From Lentimicrobiaceae bacterium (GTDB lineage: Bacteria; Bacteroidota; Bacteroidia; Bacteroidales; F082), in NCBI GenBank assembly GCA_002708315.1, contig PANC01000031.1, positions 31,479 to 95,478 on the forward strand: 64,000 bases of DNA. The letters run 5' to 3'. Within the stretch, counting starts at the first letter, position 1. The number at the start of each line of letters is the position of its first letter. The notes beneath the pieces were generated by a model. It saw only the letters and a list, made by a program, of their open reading frames with translations. It searched no databases and was not told where the DNA came from. Made by a program: the position numbers and the translations under genes. Of the stretch, positions 17,501-27,796 are shown in pieces.

Positions 17501-19795
17501 ATGAATAGAGTTGCTGTAACAGGCATTGGTATTATTAGCCCTATAGGCAAAAACCTGGGGGAAACCTACGATTCGCTTATTTCTGAATCCACCGGCATTA
17601 GCAACATTGAAATTCTAAACACAAGACATAAGAACAGCTTTGTTGTGGGTGAAATTAAGCTTACTCACAATGAATTAATTGAAATTGCCAAAGTAGATAC
17701 ATATAAAACATGGACTCGAACTGCATTACTTGGTATAATTGCTGCAAAACAAGCAATTAAGGATGCAAATATTGATACAAAAATAGAGACCGCATTAATT
17801 TCGGCCACAACTGTAGGCGGAATGGACAGAAGCGAACTACATTACAAAGAAATGGTCGAGGGCAATCACAAAGAATATATCGACCTCCATCATGCTGGTA
17901 ACAGCACCGAGATGATAGCAGAAAATTGCAACATATCTGGACTTACAACCACAATTAGCACAGCTTGTTCATCTTCATTGAACAGTATTCTTGTTGGCTC
18001 TAGACTAATAAAAAACGGACTTGTAAAACAGGCTGTTGTTGGAGGTACTGATTCCCTTTCTAAATTTACTTTAAATGGGTTCAACACTCTAATGATTTTA
18101 GATAAAGAACATTGTCGTCCATTTGATGATAGTAGAGCTGGTTTAAATCTAGGTGAGGGCTCTGCATTTTTAGTCCTTGAAGATCTTGAATCGGCAATTA
18201 CTTCAAAAAAGAAAATATATGCTGTGGTTTCTGGATATGCAAATGCCAATGATGCGCATCATCAAACAGCATCATCAAATGAGGGTACAGGGCCATTTTT
18301 ATCGATGCAGCAGGCGTTAGATGAGGCAAGCTTAACTCCCGCTGATATTGATTACATAAACGTACATGGTACTGGCACATATAATAATGACCTTACCGAA
18401 GGAATTGCAATTAAACGTTTATTTGGCAATAAATTACCACGATTTAGCTCAACCAAAGGTTATACGGGCCATACACTTGGTGCAGCAGGTGTTATTGAAT
18501 CTGTAATATCAATACTTGCTTTAAACAATAATTTTATTCCACCCAATATAAATTTTAGTGCTGCAATAAAAGAAATTGATATTGAACCCGAGACTAAGCT
18601 AACAAATGATATTTGTCTATCCAATGTATTAACGAACTCTTTTGGATTTGGAGGTAATGATTCTTCAATTGTATACTCAAGTGCAAAGAATTACTCTTCT
18701 GTTAATACTCAAATATCCAAGCTAAAAAAAGAGGTCTATATAAATGGAATGGGTTGCTTATCACCGCAAAATACCATAGGTGGTAAATTGATCAATTATA
18801 CTCCTCCTGATAACGATAGTAATTATTTACAAATACTAAAACCAAATTATCGAGATTATATCAACCCTAAGCTTCTAAGAAGAATGAGTAAGGTAGTTAG
18901 GATGGGTATAATTTCTTCGGGGATTGCCTTAAAGGATGCCAATGTTATAAAACCAGATGCAATTATTACAGGCACTGGTATGGGGTGCATGGAGGATACG
19001 GAGAAATTCCTTAATGCAATGATAGCAAATGATGAAGAGCTTCTTACGCCAACGGCATTTATTCAATCTACTCATAATACCATAGGCGGAGCAATAGCTC
19101 TTGGCCTTAATAATCATTCTTATAATCTCACTTATGTGCATCGCACATTTAGTTTTGAGAGTGCTCTTTTGGATAGTATGATAATGATAAATGAAAAGAA
19201 AGCAGAAAATGTACTTGTGGGAGGTTTTGATGAAATAACAAAGGAAAGTTGGAGTATAAAAACCAATATCGGACACTATAAAAGCACCCAAATTGATGCA
19301 GGCAGCCTCCAAAGCAGAAATGAACCCGGAGCTATTGCTGGGGAGGGTAGTGCATTTTTTTCACTTTCAAGAAAAAAAACCGATACTACTTATGCAAGTA
19401 TAATAGATACGGATTTTATATTAAATTCAAATAAAGATAAAAAAATTGGTGCATTTATACTGGGGTTCCTGAAAAGGAATAATTATAGTCCTGTTGACAT
19501 TGACCTTTTACTTTTGGGAAGAAATGGAGACTCAAAATATGATTACATTTATGATGAACTATATGATGAACTATTTGCGGAATCCAATTCAATTGATTAC
19601 AAATACTTGTGTGGAGAATTTGACACCTCATCTGCAATCGCAACATGGCTGGGCGCACAAATAATAAAAAATAATAAAATACCTGATATTTTTCCTAAAC
19701 CCACAAATACTAGCAAGAATTTTAATACAATATTAATTTACAATCAATTCAGAAATTCGAATCACAGCCTAATTCTTTTAGGAAGTTGCAAATAA
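17501..19795 (+). CDS. fusion: active ketosynthase plus inactive KAS-like (chain-length-factor type) domain
   Basis: A 764-residue protein made of two ketosynthase-fold halves. Residues 1 to about 395 are a full KAS with Cys156 (STACSSS), His289 (VHGTGTYNND) and His324 (KGYTGHTLGAAG). A polar linker (about 392-408) leads to a second KAS-like domain (EVYINGMGCLSPQN to the end). Its N-lobe matches KAS proteins of flexirubin clusters (GTGMGCMEDTEKFL, STHNTIGGAIALGL), but the catalytic position reads HRTFSFES, with Phe550 in place of Cys, so it is inactive. In related clusters these are usually two genes. The layout suggests a covalently linked KS/chain-length-factor heterodimer. Confidence 0.85.
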   Translation: MNRVAVTGIGIISPIGKNLGETYDSLISESTGISNIEILNTRHKNSFVVGEIKLTHNELIEIAKVDTYKTWTRTALLGIIAAKQAIKDANIDTKIETALISATTVGGMDRSELHYKEMVEGNHKEYIDLHHAGNSTEMIAENCNISGLTTTISTACSSSLNSILVGSRLIKNGLVKQAVVGGTDSLSKFTLNGFNTLMILDKEHCRPFDDSRAGLNLGEGSAFLVLEDLESAITSKKKIYAVVSGYANANDAHHQTASSNEGTGPFLSMQQALDEASLTPADIDYINVHGTGTYNNDLTEGIAIKRLFGNKLPRFSSTKGYTGHTLGAAGVIESVISILALNNNFIPPNINFSAAIKEIDIEPETKLTNDICLSNVLTNSFGFGGNDSSIVYSSAKNYSSVNTQISKLKKEVYINGMGCLSPQNTIGGKLINYTPPDNDSNYLQILKPNYRDYINPKLLRRMSKVVRMGIISSGIALKDANVIKPDAIITGTGMGCMEDTEKFLNAMIANDEELLTPTAFIQSTHNTIGGAIALGLNNHSYNLTYVHRTFSFESALLDSMIMINEKKAENVLVGGFDEITKESWSIKTNIGHYKSTQIDAGSLQSRNEPGAIAGEGSAFFSLSRKKTDTTYASIIDTDFILNSNKDKKIGAFILGFLKRNNYSPVDIDLLLLGRNGDSKYDYIYDELYDELFAESNSIDYKYLCGEFDTSSAIATWLGAQIIKNNKIPDIFPKPTNTSKNFNTILIYNQFRNSNHSLILLGSCK

Positions 19796-19872
19796 TTTGT
19801 TAGGTTATGAAATTGCATGGTATCTTCCATATATTTTCATTAGTTTGGTAAACAAATTAAATAAAAGGTGAT

Positions 19873-20244
19873 ATGACAGAGTTTTTAGTTGAAGATTTTT
19901 ATAAAATAGTGGATATCTCTGAGAATAAAAATGAAATCCATGCTGTGGTTGAACTAAACTCCAATCATCCTATTTATGATGGTCATTTTAAAGAACAGCC
20001 AGTGGTTCCTGGTGTTATGCAATTACAAATAGTGAAAGAAATAATTGAAACGAGATTGGACCATAAACTATTTCTGAATAACATAAACCAAGTTAAATAC
20101 CTTAGACCCATTTTACCAGACAATAATTTAGAATTGAAAATTTCTATCTCTAGAAAGAAACCAAATGAACTTTACTTTGTGTTTAATATTTCTGCAGGCG
20201 ATATTATGTTTACAAAAGCAAGAATTGGATTTGATATAAAATAA
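19873..20244 (+). CDS. FabZ-like hotdog dehydratase of the cluster
   Basis: A 123-residue hotdog protein with the FabZ-type active-site region HPIYDGHFKEQPVVPGVMQL: the catalytic His is in GHF, while the usual Glu further along the helix is replaced by Gln (MQLQ). The same replacement is common in hotdog proteins of flexirubin-like clusters, so activity may be changed rather than lost. Last gene of the cluster, ending 6 bases from the convergent Fe-S protein gene. Confidence 0.8.
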   Translation: MTEFLVEDFYKIVDISENKNEIHAVVELNSNHPIYDGHFKEQPVVPGVMQLQIVKEIIETRLDHKLFLNNINQVKYLRPILPDNNLELKISISRKKPNELYFVFNISAGDIMFTKARIGFDIK

Positions 20245-20250
20245 AGCAGT

Positions 20251-22320
20251 TTATATATTTAGGCTTGCACTTACAAGCTCAGCAATATCATAATTTTTAA
20301 CTTCCTCATCTTTATTCTTATACTTTAATCCATCTGTCATCATAACCATACAAAATGGGCATGCTGTTGCGATAATATCACATCCGGTGGATAAAGCTTC
20401 CTCTGTACGTTCCATAAATACTTCCTTATCCCCTTTTTCGGCTTCTTTGAACATTTGTCCACCACCGGCTCCGCAGCATAATGAAAAGCTTTTGTTCCTT
20501 TTCATTTCTACATTTTTTCCTGGCATTGCATCCAAAACAGAACGAGGAGCATCATATTCACCATTTCCCCTTCCAAGATAACATGGATCATGAAACGTGA
20601 TCTTTTTATCAGCAAATTCTTTTCCATCAAGATTAATTTTACCACTATCAATTAATTCTTGCAAGAACTGTGAATGGTGGTAGACATTATAATTACCTCC
20701 AAAATCAGGGTACTCATTTTTTATGGTGTTAAAATCATGAGGATCGCATGTTACTATATTTTTAACATCATAACCATTTAATATTTCAACATTCATCATT
20801 GCCTGCATCTGAAATAGCATCTCATTTCCAGAACGTCGTGCAACATCGCCACTATCACTTTCTTCTGTACCCAATACGGCATAATCTATTCCTACATGAT
20901 TTAGTATTTTGATAAAATCACGGGTAACTTTCTTGTATCTATCATCAAAAGCACCAGCAGAACCTATCCAAAATAAGTACTCATGATTCTTACCTTCTGA
21001 CATTAGGGGCACATCCAAATCTTCTGCCCATAACATTCTATCATCTTGACTAAATTGCCACGGAGCCCCATTATTTTCAATGTTTTGGAATACGGTATTC
21101 AGTCCCGCAGGAGCTTTAGACTCTTCCATTACTTGATACCTTCGCATATCAAGAATCAGTGATGCTGGATTTATGTTAACTGGGCATTCCTGAACACATG
21201 CATTACATTGTGTACAAGCCCATAACTCTTCATCAGTGATGAATGTTGTGACCAATGATTTCCCATCGTCAAATGCATTACCCTCTGCTACTAGACCAGG
21301 ACCCTTTTCTTTCATTCTAGCTCTAGTATCCATCATAATTTTTCTAGGTGACAACAATTTACCAGTTATATTGGCTGGGCATGCAGATGTACATCTTCCA
21401 CATTCTGTGCATGCAAGTGAGTTAAAATAATTTATCCAATTTATATCTTCAACATCTTTAACTCCAAATCTTTCTGGCTCTGATTCTTCAGCTTCAGGGT
21501 TATCTGCAAAAGCGGTATCTGGATCCATCATTAACTTAACTTCTTTGGTTATGGATTCCATATTTTCCACATAACCCATTGGTTTCACATCACTAAAAAA
21601 TACATTGGGAACAGACATAAACACATGAAAATGTTTAGAATAAGGTAGTATGTTAGCAAAAATAAATACCCATAAAATATGTGCCCACCAATTTATCTGG
21701 TATACTGTCCAAAGGTCATAAGCTGGAGATGAACTAAATAAAGAAGCAATTAAATTACTTACAGGGTAACTACCATATACATTTGTACCCGTGGATTCAC
21801 ACCATAAAATATAGTAGACATTCATGCCTATAAGTGTAACCATTAACATTAAGATTATTGTTAATGCAAGATTGGCATCCATCTTTGAAACGGGTTTCAT
21901 TTCAGGTCCATAGAAACGTTTAATATGCATAAATATTCGACGAAATAAAAAAGCAAGTATTAATATGGTAATTCCAAAAGCAGAAATATCTGCAGCAGCC
22001 ATAACGAAATCATACAATGGCCCCATGAAAGAGAACATCCTTTCTGTACCAAACAACCCGTCAAATACCATTTCTAGGCTACCAAAAAGAATTAAAATAA
22101 AGCCCCACCAAACCAAAGCATGCATTGAACCTACAACAGGCCGTCGTAAGATCTTAGTTTGCAAGAATGCAACCTTTAGTGTAACCCATATTCTCTTGCC
22201 AAAGTCACGTATAGTTTTCTTCTTTGTGAACTTAAAGTATTTTATATATTTAGATGTGGAATATGCAAATACACCTAAGGTAATCAATAAAACAATCAGA
22301 AATATTAACTGGTTTAACAT
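20251..22320 (-). CDS. membrane Fe-S oxidoreductase, candidate ETF:menaquinone oxidoreductase
   Basis: A 689-residue membrane protein. The first ~240 residues hold about five transmembrane helices with His residues suited to heme b, like a NarI-type domain. Then come two 4Fe-4S motifs (CTECGRCTSACPAN and CTQCNACVQECPVN), and a C-terminal HdrD/CCG-type region with HDPCYLGRGNGEYD, LCCGAGGGQMF and ACPFC. Proteins of this build have been shown to act as ETF:menaquinone oxidoreductase (EMO) in fatty-acid-oxidising bacteria. Here it follows fadD in a beta-oxidation operon, which fits. The heme and quinone sites are inferred, not proved. Confidence 0.8.
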   Translation of the reverse strand: MLNQLIFLIVLLITLGVFAYSTSKYIKYFKFTKKKTIRDFGKRIWVTLKVAFLQTKILRRPVVGSMHALVWWGFILILFGSLEMVFDGLFGTERMFSFMGPLYDFVMAAADISAFGITILILAFLFRRIFMHIKRFYGPEMKPVSKMDANLALTIILMLMVTLIGMNVYYILWCESTGTNVYGSYPVSNLIASLFSSSPAYDLWTVYQINWWAHILWVFIFANILPYSKHFHVFMSVPNVFFSDVKPMGYVENMESITKEVKLMMDPDTAFADNPEAEESEPERFGVKDVEDINWINYFNSLACTECGRCTSACPANITGKLLSPRKIMMDTRARMKEKGPGLVAEGNAFDDGKSLVTTFITDEELWACTQCNACVQECPVNINPASLILDMRRYQVMEESKAPAGLNTVFQNIENNGAPWQFSQDDRMLWAEDLDVPLMSEGKNHEYLFWIGSAGAFDDRYKKVTRDFIKILNHVGIDYAVLGTEESDSGDVARRSGNEMLFQMQAMMNVEILNGYDVKNIVTCDPHDFNTIKNEYPDFGGNYNVYHHSQFLQELIDSGKINLDGKEFADKKITFHDPCYLGRGNGEYDAPRSVLDAMPGKNVEMKRNKSFSLCCGAGGGQMFKEAEKGDKEVFMERTEEALSTGCDIIATACPFCMVMMTDGLKYKNKDEEVKNYDIAELVSASLNI

Positions 22321-22426
22321 GATTAATTATTTTAATTTTTAATGGGTATAAAATTATTAATTAAGATATTTTGAGTGAAGTCCTAAATTAATTATTTCAT
22401 CTAAAAGGATCTGAAACTAATAAATT

Positions 22427-24199
22427 TTATTCTTCAAAAAGCAGTGCAATTTTTTCTTTATACTTATCGCTCAGGAATTGTCTTTTCACCTTGAGAGTTG
22501 GCGATAATTCTCCTGTCTCTGGTGTCCATTCTTGATCAACTAATTGAAATTTTTTCAACTGTTGATGTTGTCCTAATTTAGGGTTGATCTTATCAATTTC
22601 CTTCTGATATCTGGCAATAACTTTTGAATTTGTTATCAAATCATTATTGTTATGATACTTTACTCCTTTCTTAAAGCACCATCCATGAAGAAAATGATAA
22701 GCTGGGCTAATAATTGCCGCTGCATATTTTTTACCTTCTCCCACTACCATAGCCTGTTCAATAAAAGCTGACTCTTTAAATATATTTTCAACTACCTGAG
22801 GAGCAACATACTTACCCGTCGAAAGCTTAAATATCTCTTTTTTGCGGTCCGTAATCTTTAGAATATCATGCTCTTGAATTTCACCAATATCACCGGTATG
22901 AAACCATCCGTCTTTATCTATTGCTTCATTGGTTTTTTTCTCATCCTTGTAATATCCCATCATCAAGCTAGGACCCTTCATCAATATTTCTCCATCAGCA
23001 GCAATTTTAACCTCCACATTTTCAATAAGTGGTCCAACTGTTCCAAATTTAAGATACGGATAATGATTTTTGTTAACCGCAATAACAGGAGATGTTTCTG
23101 TTAATCCATATCCCTCTTGAACTATCAATTTTGCTGCAGAAAATATACGGGCAAGCCTTGCTTGTAATGGAGCACCGCCAGAAACTATTACCTGTATATT
23201 ACCTCCCAATGCCTCCCTCCATTTAGTAAAGATTAGTTTATTTGCAATTTTCAATTGAAATTCATACCACCAACCATTTGTACCATTCAACTCATACCTG
23301 AGACCTAAATTAACAGCCCAGAAAAATAATGCCTTTTTTATGCCGGCCAAGTTCTTACCCTTTAACATTATTTTATCAAATAATTTTTCAATAACTCTTG
23401 GCACAGCACAAAACCCTTCGGGATTAACCTCACGAATATTATCTCCAAGTGTATCAATACTTTCAGCATAATATATGGCCACACCCTGATATTGGAGAAG
23501 ATAATTCACCATCCTCTCAAAAACGTGACACAGCGGTAAGAAGCTCACAAATTTTCCTGCAGAAGCAACTGGCAATCTGTTTATGCATCCATGAACATTA
23601 GAAATAAAATTGCGATGACTAAGCATTACACCCTTTGAGAGCCCAGTTGTTCCTGATGTATATATAATTGATAAGATATCGTCTTCGGCAATACTAGCTT
23701 TTATATTAACTAGTTCCTCCTTAAACTTACTAGCATTATTTTTACCCACATCTATTATGTCGGTCCATGATTTTAAACCCTCAACTGGATCAAAGCAAAA
23801 AATATGCTCAATATTGGGAGCTTCCAATGACGGCGTTTTAATTTTACCATAGAACTCATCTGATGATACTATAATTAATCTTGCATCGGAATGCGTTAAT
23901 ATATGCTTGTACTCATCATGGCCAAGATTTGCATAGATTGGAACATGAACACAACCTATTTGTGACATTCCCATATCCATATAATTCCATTCGGGCCTAT
24001 TATTGGATATACTAACTATTTTATCTCCCTTTGATAATCCCATAGCAAGTAATCCATAACTAAAGTTATCTACCATTTCCTTATAAGCAGAGGTACTAAC
24101 CTTTTCCCATACTCCATCTCTCTTCACGGCAAGTGCATCATCACGCTGCAACCTTTCCATTAAATTATCAACTAGATCAAAAGTACGAGTTACATTCAT
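22427..24199 (-). CDS. long-chain acyl-CoA synthetase (AMP-forming)
   Basis: A 590-residue ANL-superfamily enzyme that activates fatty acids to acyl-CoA with ATP and CoA. Motifs are IIYTSGTTGLSKGVM (P-loop, about residue 180), QEGYGLTETSPV, GWFHTGDIGE, and TDRKKEIFKLSTGKYVAP with the hinge and catalytic Lys region. Length and order match FadD-type ligases. It is the sixth gene of the marR-led operon and feeds the acyl-CoA dehydrogenase. The EMO-like gene follows after 106 bases. Confidence 0.95.
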   Translation of the reverse strand: MNVTRTFDLVDNLMERLQRDDALAVKRDGVWEKVSTSAYKEMVDNFSYGLLAMGLSKGDKIVSISNNRPEWNYMDMGMSQIGCVHVPIYANLGHDEYKHILTHSDARLIIVSSDEFYGKIKTPSLEAPNIEHIFCFDPVEGLKSWTDIIDVGKNNASKFKEELVNIKASIAEDDILSIIYTSGTTGLSKGVMLSHRNFISNVHGCINRLPVASAGKFVSFLPLCHVFERMVNYLLQYQGVAIYYAESIDTLGDNIREVNPEGFCAVPRVIEKLFDKIMLKGKNLAGIKKALFFWAVNLGLRYELNGTNGWWYEFQLKIANKLIFTKWREALGGNIQVIVSGGAPLQARLARIFSAAKLIVQEGYGLTETSPVIAVNKNHYPYLKFGTVGPLIENVEVKIAADGEILMKGPSLMMGYYKDEKKTNEAIDKDGWFHTGDIGEIQEHDILKITDRKKEIFKLSTGKYVAPQVVENIFKESAFIEQAMVVGEGKKYAAAIISPAYHFLHGWCFKKGVKYHNNNDLITNSKVIARYQKEIDKINPKLGQHQQLKKFQLVDQEWTPETGELSPTLKVKRQFLSDKYKEKIALLFEE

Positions 24200-24238
24200 T
24201 ACTTATGGTTTTTGTTTTTTATCAAATGCCTTTCAAAC

Positions 24239-24718
24239 TTAATAATTTTTTGCTTTAAATGTCCACGTGAATGTAAATTCAGCTACTGGTTCTCCACTGG
24301 AATCAATACCAACTGATTTAACATCAACAACGTGAGGTTCTCCAGTTTTTATACTACTCTCTATTGCTGATCTAATCTTTTCAGAATCATTACATGTAAA
24401 AATTATTCTGGACTTCGCTTTTTTAAGGAATGATCCTTTCATGCTTAGAACCAACATTGACATAGGTTTCCCAACATTTTCAACCTGATTTATTGCAAGT
24501 ATACCCGAGGGTAATTCTGCTGCCATAGCAAGCGCTGCAAAGTAAACGGAGTTGAAGGGGTTCTTTGTAATAAAATTATATGGAACCCCAATTGAAACAT
24601 AGTTTGAATTAATACTATTAAGCCTTAGTCCTGCAATAAAAGCCAAAGGTAGTTTTAATAATAGGTATATTCTAAACCTCCATGGTGAAGCAAATAGTTT
24701 TTTTATTCCATTAGCCAT
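24239..24718 (-). CDS. DUF4442 hotdog protein (thioesterase-like)
   Basis: A 159-residue protein of the DUF4442 family, a hotdog fold related to acyl-CoA thioesterases. The middle (NPFNSVYFAALAMAAELPSG) is the long hotdog helix. It lies in the beta-oxidation operon between acyl-CoA dehydrogenase and synthetase, so a role in clearing or editing acyl-CoA is plausible. The activity has not been defined for the family. Confidence 0.8.
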   Translation of the reverse strand: MANGIKKLFASPWRFRIYLLLKLPLAFIAGLRLNSINSNYVSIGVPYNFITKNPFNSVYFAALAMAAELPSGILAINQVENVGKPMSMLVLSMKGSFLKKAKSRIIFTCNDSEKIRSAIESSIKTGEPHVVDVKSVGIDSSGEPVAEFTFTWTFKAKNY

Positions 24719-24761
24719 TTGAATTTTGTTTTTTTATTATTGAATATTTAGAATCACTAAC

Positions 24762-26543
24762 TTATAAATTGTAAGTATTTAATAATATCATATGATTAGC
24801 AATATTTCTTCTTTTTTCAACTACGTTGACACCTGCAGTTTTAGTAAATCTTTTTATGCCCATTTGCATACCCATTAGTTCATCACCTGTTGCAAATGCA
24901 TTTATTGCATCAATACCCCATTTATGGATCTGTGGCGCAGTATCATATAGGTAAATATCCAGGATATCTTTGTAAAGCTCAATGTTTTTGTGATTATGAA
25001 CTAAAGCCAATTTTTCAACCCTTAGCAATAATGATTCTGCTGCATATGTAACAATTAGCATGTCCGCAAGATTCATAATTATTTCCTGCTCATTGGGAAA
25101 TTTATCCATGTACTTCTTAAGGGCTGCGCCAGCAACCAAAAGTATTGTCTTTTTATAGTTTAAAAGATACTTATGTTTCAATTCGAAATAATCCTGACTT
25201 GGACTTCCAAAGTCTGGTATTGCAAGTAGTTCTTTAGCAACTGACTTAGCAGGTGTGAGAAGGTCAAATTCACCCTTCATGCCTCTCTTTACAAGCTCAC
25301 CTACCGCCAGCAGTCTATTTATTTCATTTGTACCTTCAAAAATTCTGTTTATTCTTGAATCCCGATAAGCTCTCTCAACAATAGTCTCTGATGAATATCC
25401 CATACCTCCGTAAATCTGAACACCCTCATCGACAACATAATCCAATGCTTCCGAACCAAATACCTTTGCAATGGAAGCTTCAATTGCATATTGACGGACA
25501 CCTTCAATTGTTGCCTTGCCTTTGTCAACGCCATCATCAACAATACTCTGAATTGCATCATCAATACTCTGGCTAACTCTATATGTTAGTGATTCGGATA
25601 CAAATGTACGAATAGCCATTTCTGCCAACTTAAATTTTATTGCACCAAAGTCTGATAGTGGCTGACCAAATTGTTTGCGTTCATTAGCATAATTCAAGGA
25701 ATTGGTTATTGTAGCTTTAGCAGCACCAACTGTTGCTCCTGAAAGTTTAATTCTACCCAAGTTTAAAACATTTAGTGCTATCTTAAAACCACCATTTGGT
25801 TCACCCAACAAATTATTAATCGGAACTTTCACATCATCTAAATATAGTTGAACAGTTGAAGAACCTTTTATTCCCATCTTTTCTTCATCAACACCAACAC
25901 TAACTCCTTCCCAATCTCTTTCAATGATAAATGCACTAAGGTTTTTATCTCCCTTTAATTTTGCAAATACAATAAAAATATCAGCGACACCGCCGTTTGT
26001 TATCCATATTTTTACCCCGTTTAAGATATAATGTTTACCATCTTTTGATAGAATTGCTTCAGATTTACCAGAGTTTGGATCAGAACCAGCATCTGCTTCA
26101 GTAAGACAATAAGCGCCAATTAGATTTCCAGTAGCAAGCCCTGGAATATATTTCTTCTTTTGGTCAGGAGTGCCATAATATAATATTGGTAAAGTGCCAA
26201 TGCCAGCATGAGCTGCATATGCAACGGCAAAGCTATATCCTCTCCCCATCTCCTCAGTTGTTAACATAGCTGTTACAAAATTTTGGCCGAAGCCATCATA
26301 CTCTTCGGGAACCGATATGCCCAATATTCCAAGTTCCCCAGCCTCTTTGAATATTTGGGTGAGTAATTCCCTATCATGCTTTTCAAGCTGATCCATGTTT
26401 GGTAACACACGCGAATCATTAAAATCCCTGCATGTTTGGGACATCATACGTTGCTCTTCATTAAATTCTTCGGGAATAAATATATCATTTATGTTGGTTT
26501 CACGAATCAGAAATTCACCACCTTTTAAAGCTTTTTTTTCCAT
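24762..26543 (-). CDS. acyl-CoA dehydrogenase with C-terminal extension
   Basis: A 593-residue acyl-CoA dehydrogenase. Residues ~40-420 are the usual FAD enzyme: CLTEADAGSDPNSG, NGVKIWITNG, ERKQFGQ, QIYGGMGYSSE and the catalytic Glu in FEGTNE. About 170 further residues at the C-terminus are helical and resemble the extension of very-long-chain enzymes. It catalyses the first oxidation of long acyl-CoAs and passes electrons to ETF. It lies in the marR-led operon between thiolase and DUF4442. Confidence 0.95.
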   Translation of the reverse strand: MEKKALKGGEFLIRETNINDIFIPEEFNEEQRMMSQTCRDFNDSRVLPNMDQLEKHDRELLTQIFKEAGELGILGISVPEEYDGFGQNFVTAMLTTEEMGRGYSFAVAYAAHAGIGTLPILYYGTPDQKKKYIPGLATGNLIGAYCLTEADAGSDPNSGKSEAILSKDGKHYILNGVKIWITNGGVADIFIVFAKLKGDKNLSAFIIERDWEGVSVGVDEEKMGIKGSSTVQLYLDDVKVPINNLLGEPNGGFKIALNVLNLGRIKLSGATVGAAKATITNSLNYANERKQFGQPLSDFGAIKFKLAEMAIRTFVSESLTYRVSQSIDDAIQSIVDDGVDKGKATIEGVRQYAIEASIAKVFGSEALDYVVDEGVQIYGGMGYSSETIVERAYRDSRINRIFEGTNEINRLLAVGELVKRGMKGEFDLLTPAKSVAKELLAIPDFGSPSQDYFELKHKYLLNYKKTILLVAGAALKKYMDKFPNEQEIIMNLADMLIVTYAAESLLLRVEKLALVHNHKNIELYKDILDIYLYDTAPQIHKWGIDAINAFATGDELMGMQMGIKRFTKTAGVNVVEKRRNIANHMILLNTYNL

Positions 26544-26613
26544 AGTTTGAGATAATTTTATGGTTATTTTATTAATTTTTAGTTACTAAATTGCATTTTT
26601 GGACCTTATGCTG

Positions 26614-27792
26614 CTACAATATCTCAAATATTCCTGCTGCTCCCTGACCTGTTCCAATACACATAGTTACCATTCCGTATTTTCCTTTTCTTCTCTTTAG
26701 TTCGTGAAGCAATTGAACCGAAAGCTTAGCCCCAGTAGCGCCAAGCGGATGACCCAAAGCAATAGCTCCACCGTTTACGTTTACAAGGTCCTTATTCAAC
26801 CCTAACTCATCTATTACTGCCAATGACTGGGATGCAAATGCTTCATTGAGTTCAATCAAATCAATATCTTTTAAATTTAAGCCAGAATGCTTAAGAACCT
26901 TTGGTATTGCCTTAACAGGTCCTATTCCCATCTTATAAGGTTCCACTCCAGCAACCTGATAGTCAACAAGCCTTGCCATAGGTTGCAAATTATATCGTTT
27001 TAATATTTTTTCACTTACAACTAATACAAAGGCTGCGCCATCAGACATCTGCGATGAGTTGCCTGCAGTTGAAACACCGTTGGATGAAAATGCTGGTTTT
27101 AATTTTGAAAGACCCTCCAATGTTGTTTCACGACGTGGTCCCTCATCAGTATCGAATACTAGCTCACGAGTTTTATTTTTTCCATCTTCAAAGTAATTTT
27201 CTTTAACTGTTATGGGAACTATCTCCTCCCTAAATTTTCCACTATCAATTGCATGTATTGCCTTTTCAACAGATGCTAGGGCAAAATTATCTTGATCTTT
27301 TCTTGTTATTTTATATTCCTCAGCAACCATTTCAGATGTTAGTCCCATACTTAGAAACCATTTTGGGTTCTTAATGGCCATATCCGGATTTGGAACCATT
27401 CTCCAACCACCCATATTAATCATGGACATTGTTTCGGCTCCACCAGCAACTATTATATCAGAAATCCCAGCAGTTATTTTTGCAGATGCAATTGCTATCG
27501 TTTCCAAGCCTGATGCACAATATCTATTTACCGTAGAGCCTGGGACTTCTACATTATCGAATGACATTAAAGACAACAACCTTCCCATATTAAAACCAGT
27601 TTCTGCCTCGGGAAATGCATTCCCAACAATAACATCATCGATTTCTGTTGTTTCAATTTGAGGAAAATCATTCAATAGGTGCCTAATGATTACAGCACCT
27701 ATATCATCAGGACGTGTAAACCTCAAGGTCCCCTTGGGAGCTTTTCCTATGGCAGATCTATATCCGCCTACTATGTATGCTTTCATGCTCAT
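26614..27792 (-). CDS. acetyl-CoA C-acyltransferase (thiolase)
   Basis: A 392-residue thiolase catalysing the last step of beta-oxidation: 3-ketoacyl-CoA plus CoA to acetyl-CoA and shortened acyl-CoA. The nucleophile Cys92 is in NRYCASG, the His in [15 protein letters not shown] and the second Cys in [11 protein letters not shown]. The gene starts 4 bases after the FadB-like stop. A second in-frame ATG two codons later is equally possible. Confidence 0.95.
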   Translation of the reverse strand: MSMKAYIVGGYRSAIGKAPKGTLRFTRPDDIGAVIIRHLLNDFPQIETTEIDDVIVGNAFPEAETGFNMGRLLSLMSFDNVEVPGSTVNRYCASGLETIAIASAKITAGISDIIVAGGAETMSMINMGGWRMVPNPDMAIKNPKWFLSMGLTSEMVAEEYKITRKDQDNFALASVEKAIHAIDSGKFREEIVPITVKENYFEDGKNKTRELVFDTDEGPRRETTLEGLSKLKPAFSSNGVSTAGNSSQMSDGAAFVLVVSEKILKRYNLQPMARLVDYQVAGVEPYKMGIGPVKAIPKVLKHSGLNLKDIDLIELNEAFASQSLAVIDELGLNKDLVNVNGGAIALGHPLGATGAKLSVQLLHELKRRKGKYGMVTMCIGTGQGAAGIFEIL

Positions 27793-27796
27793 AATC

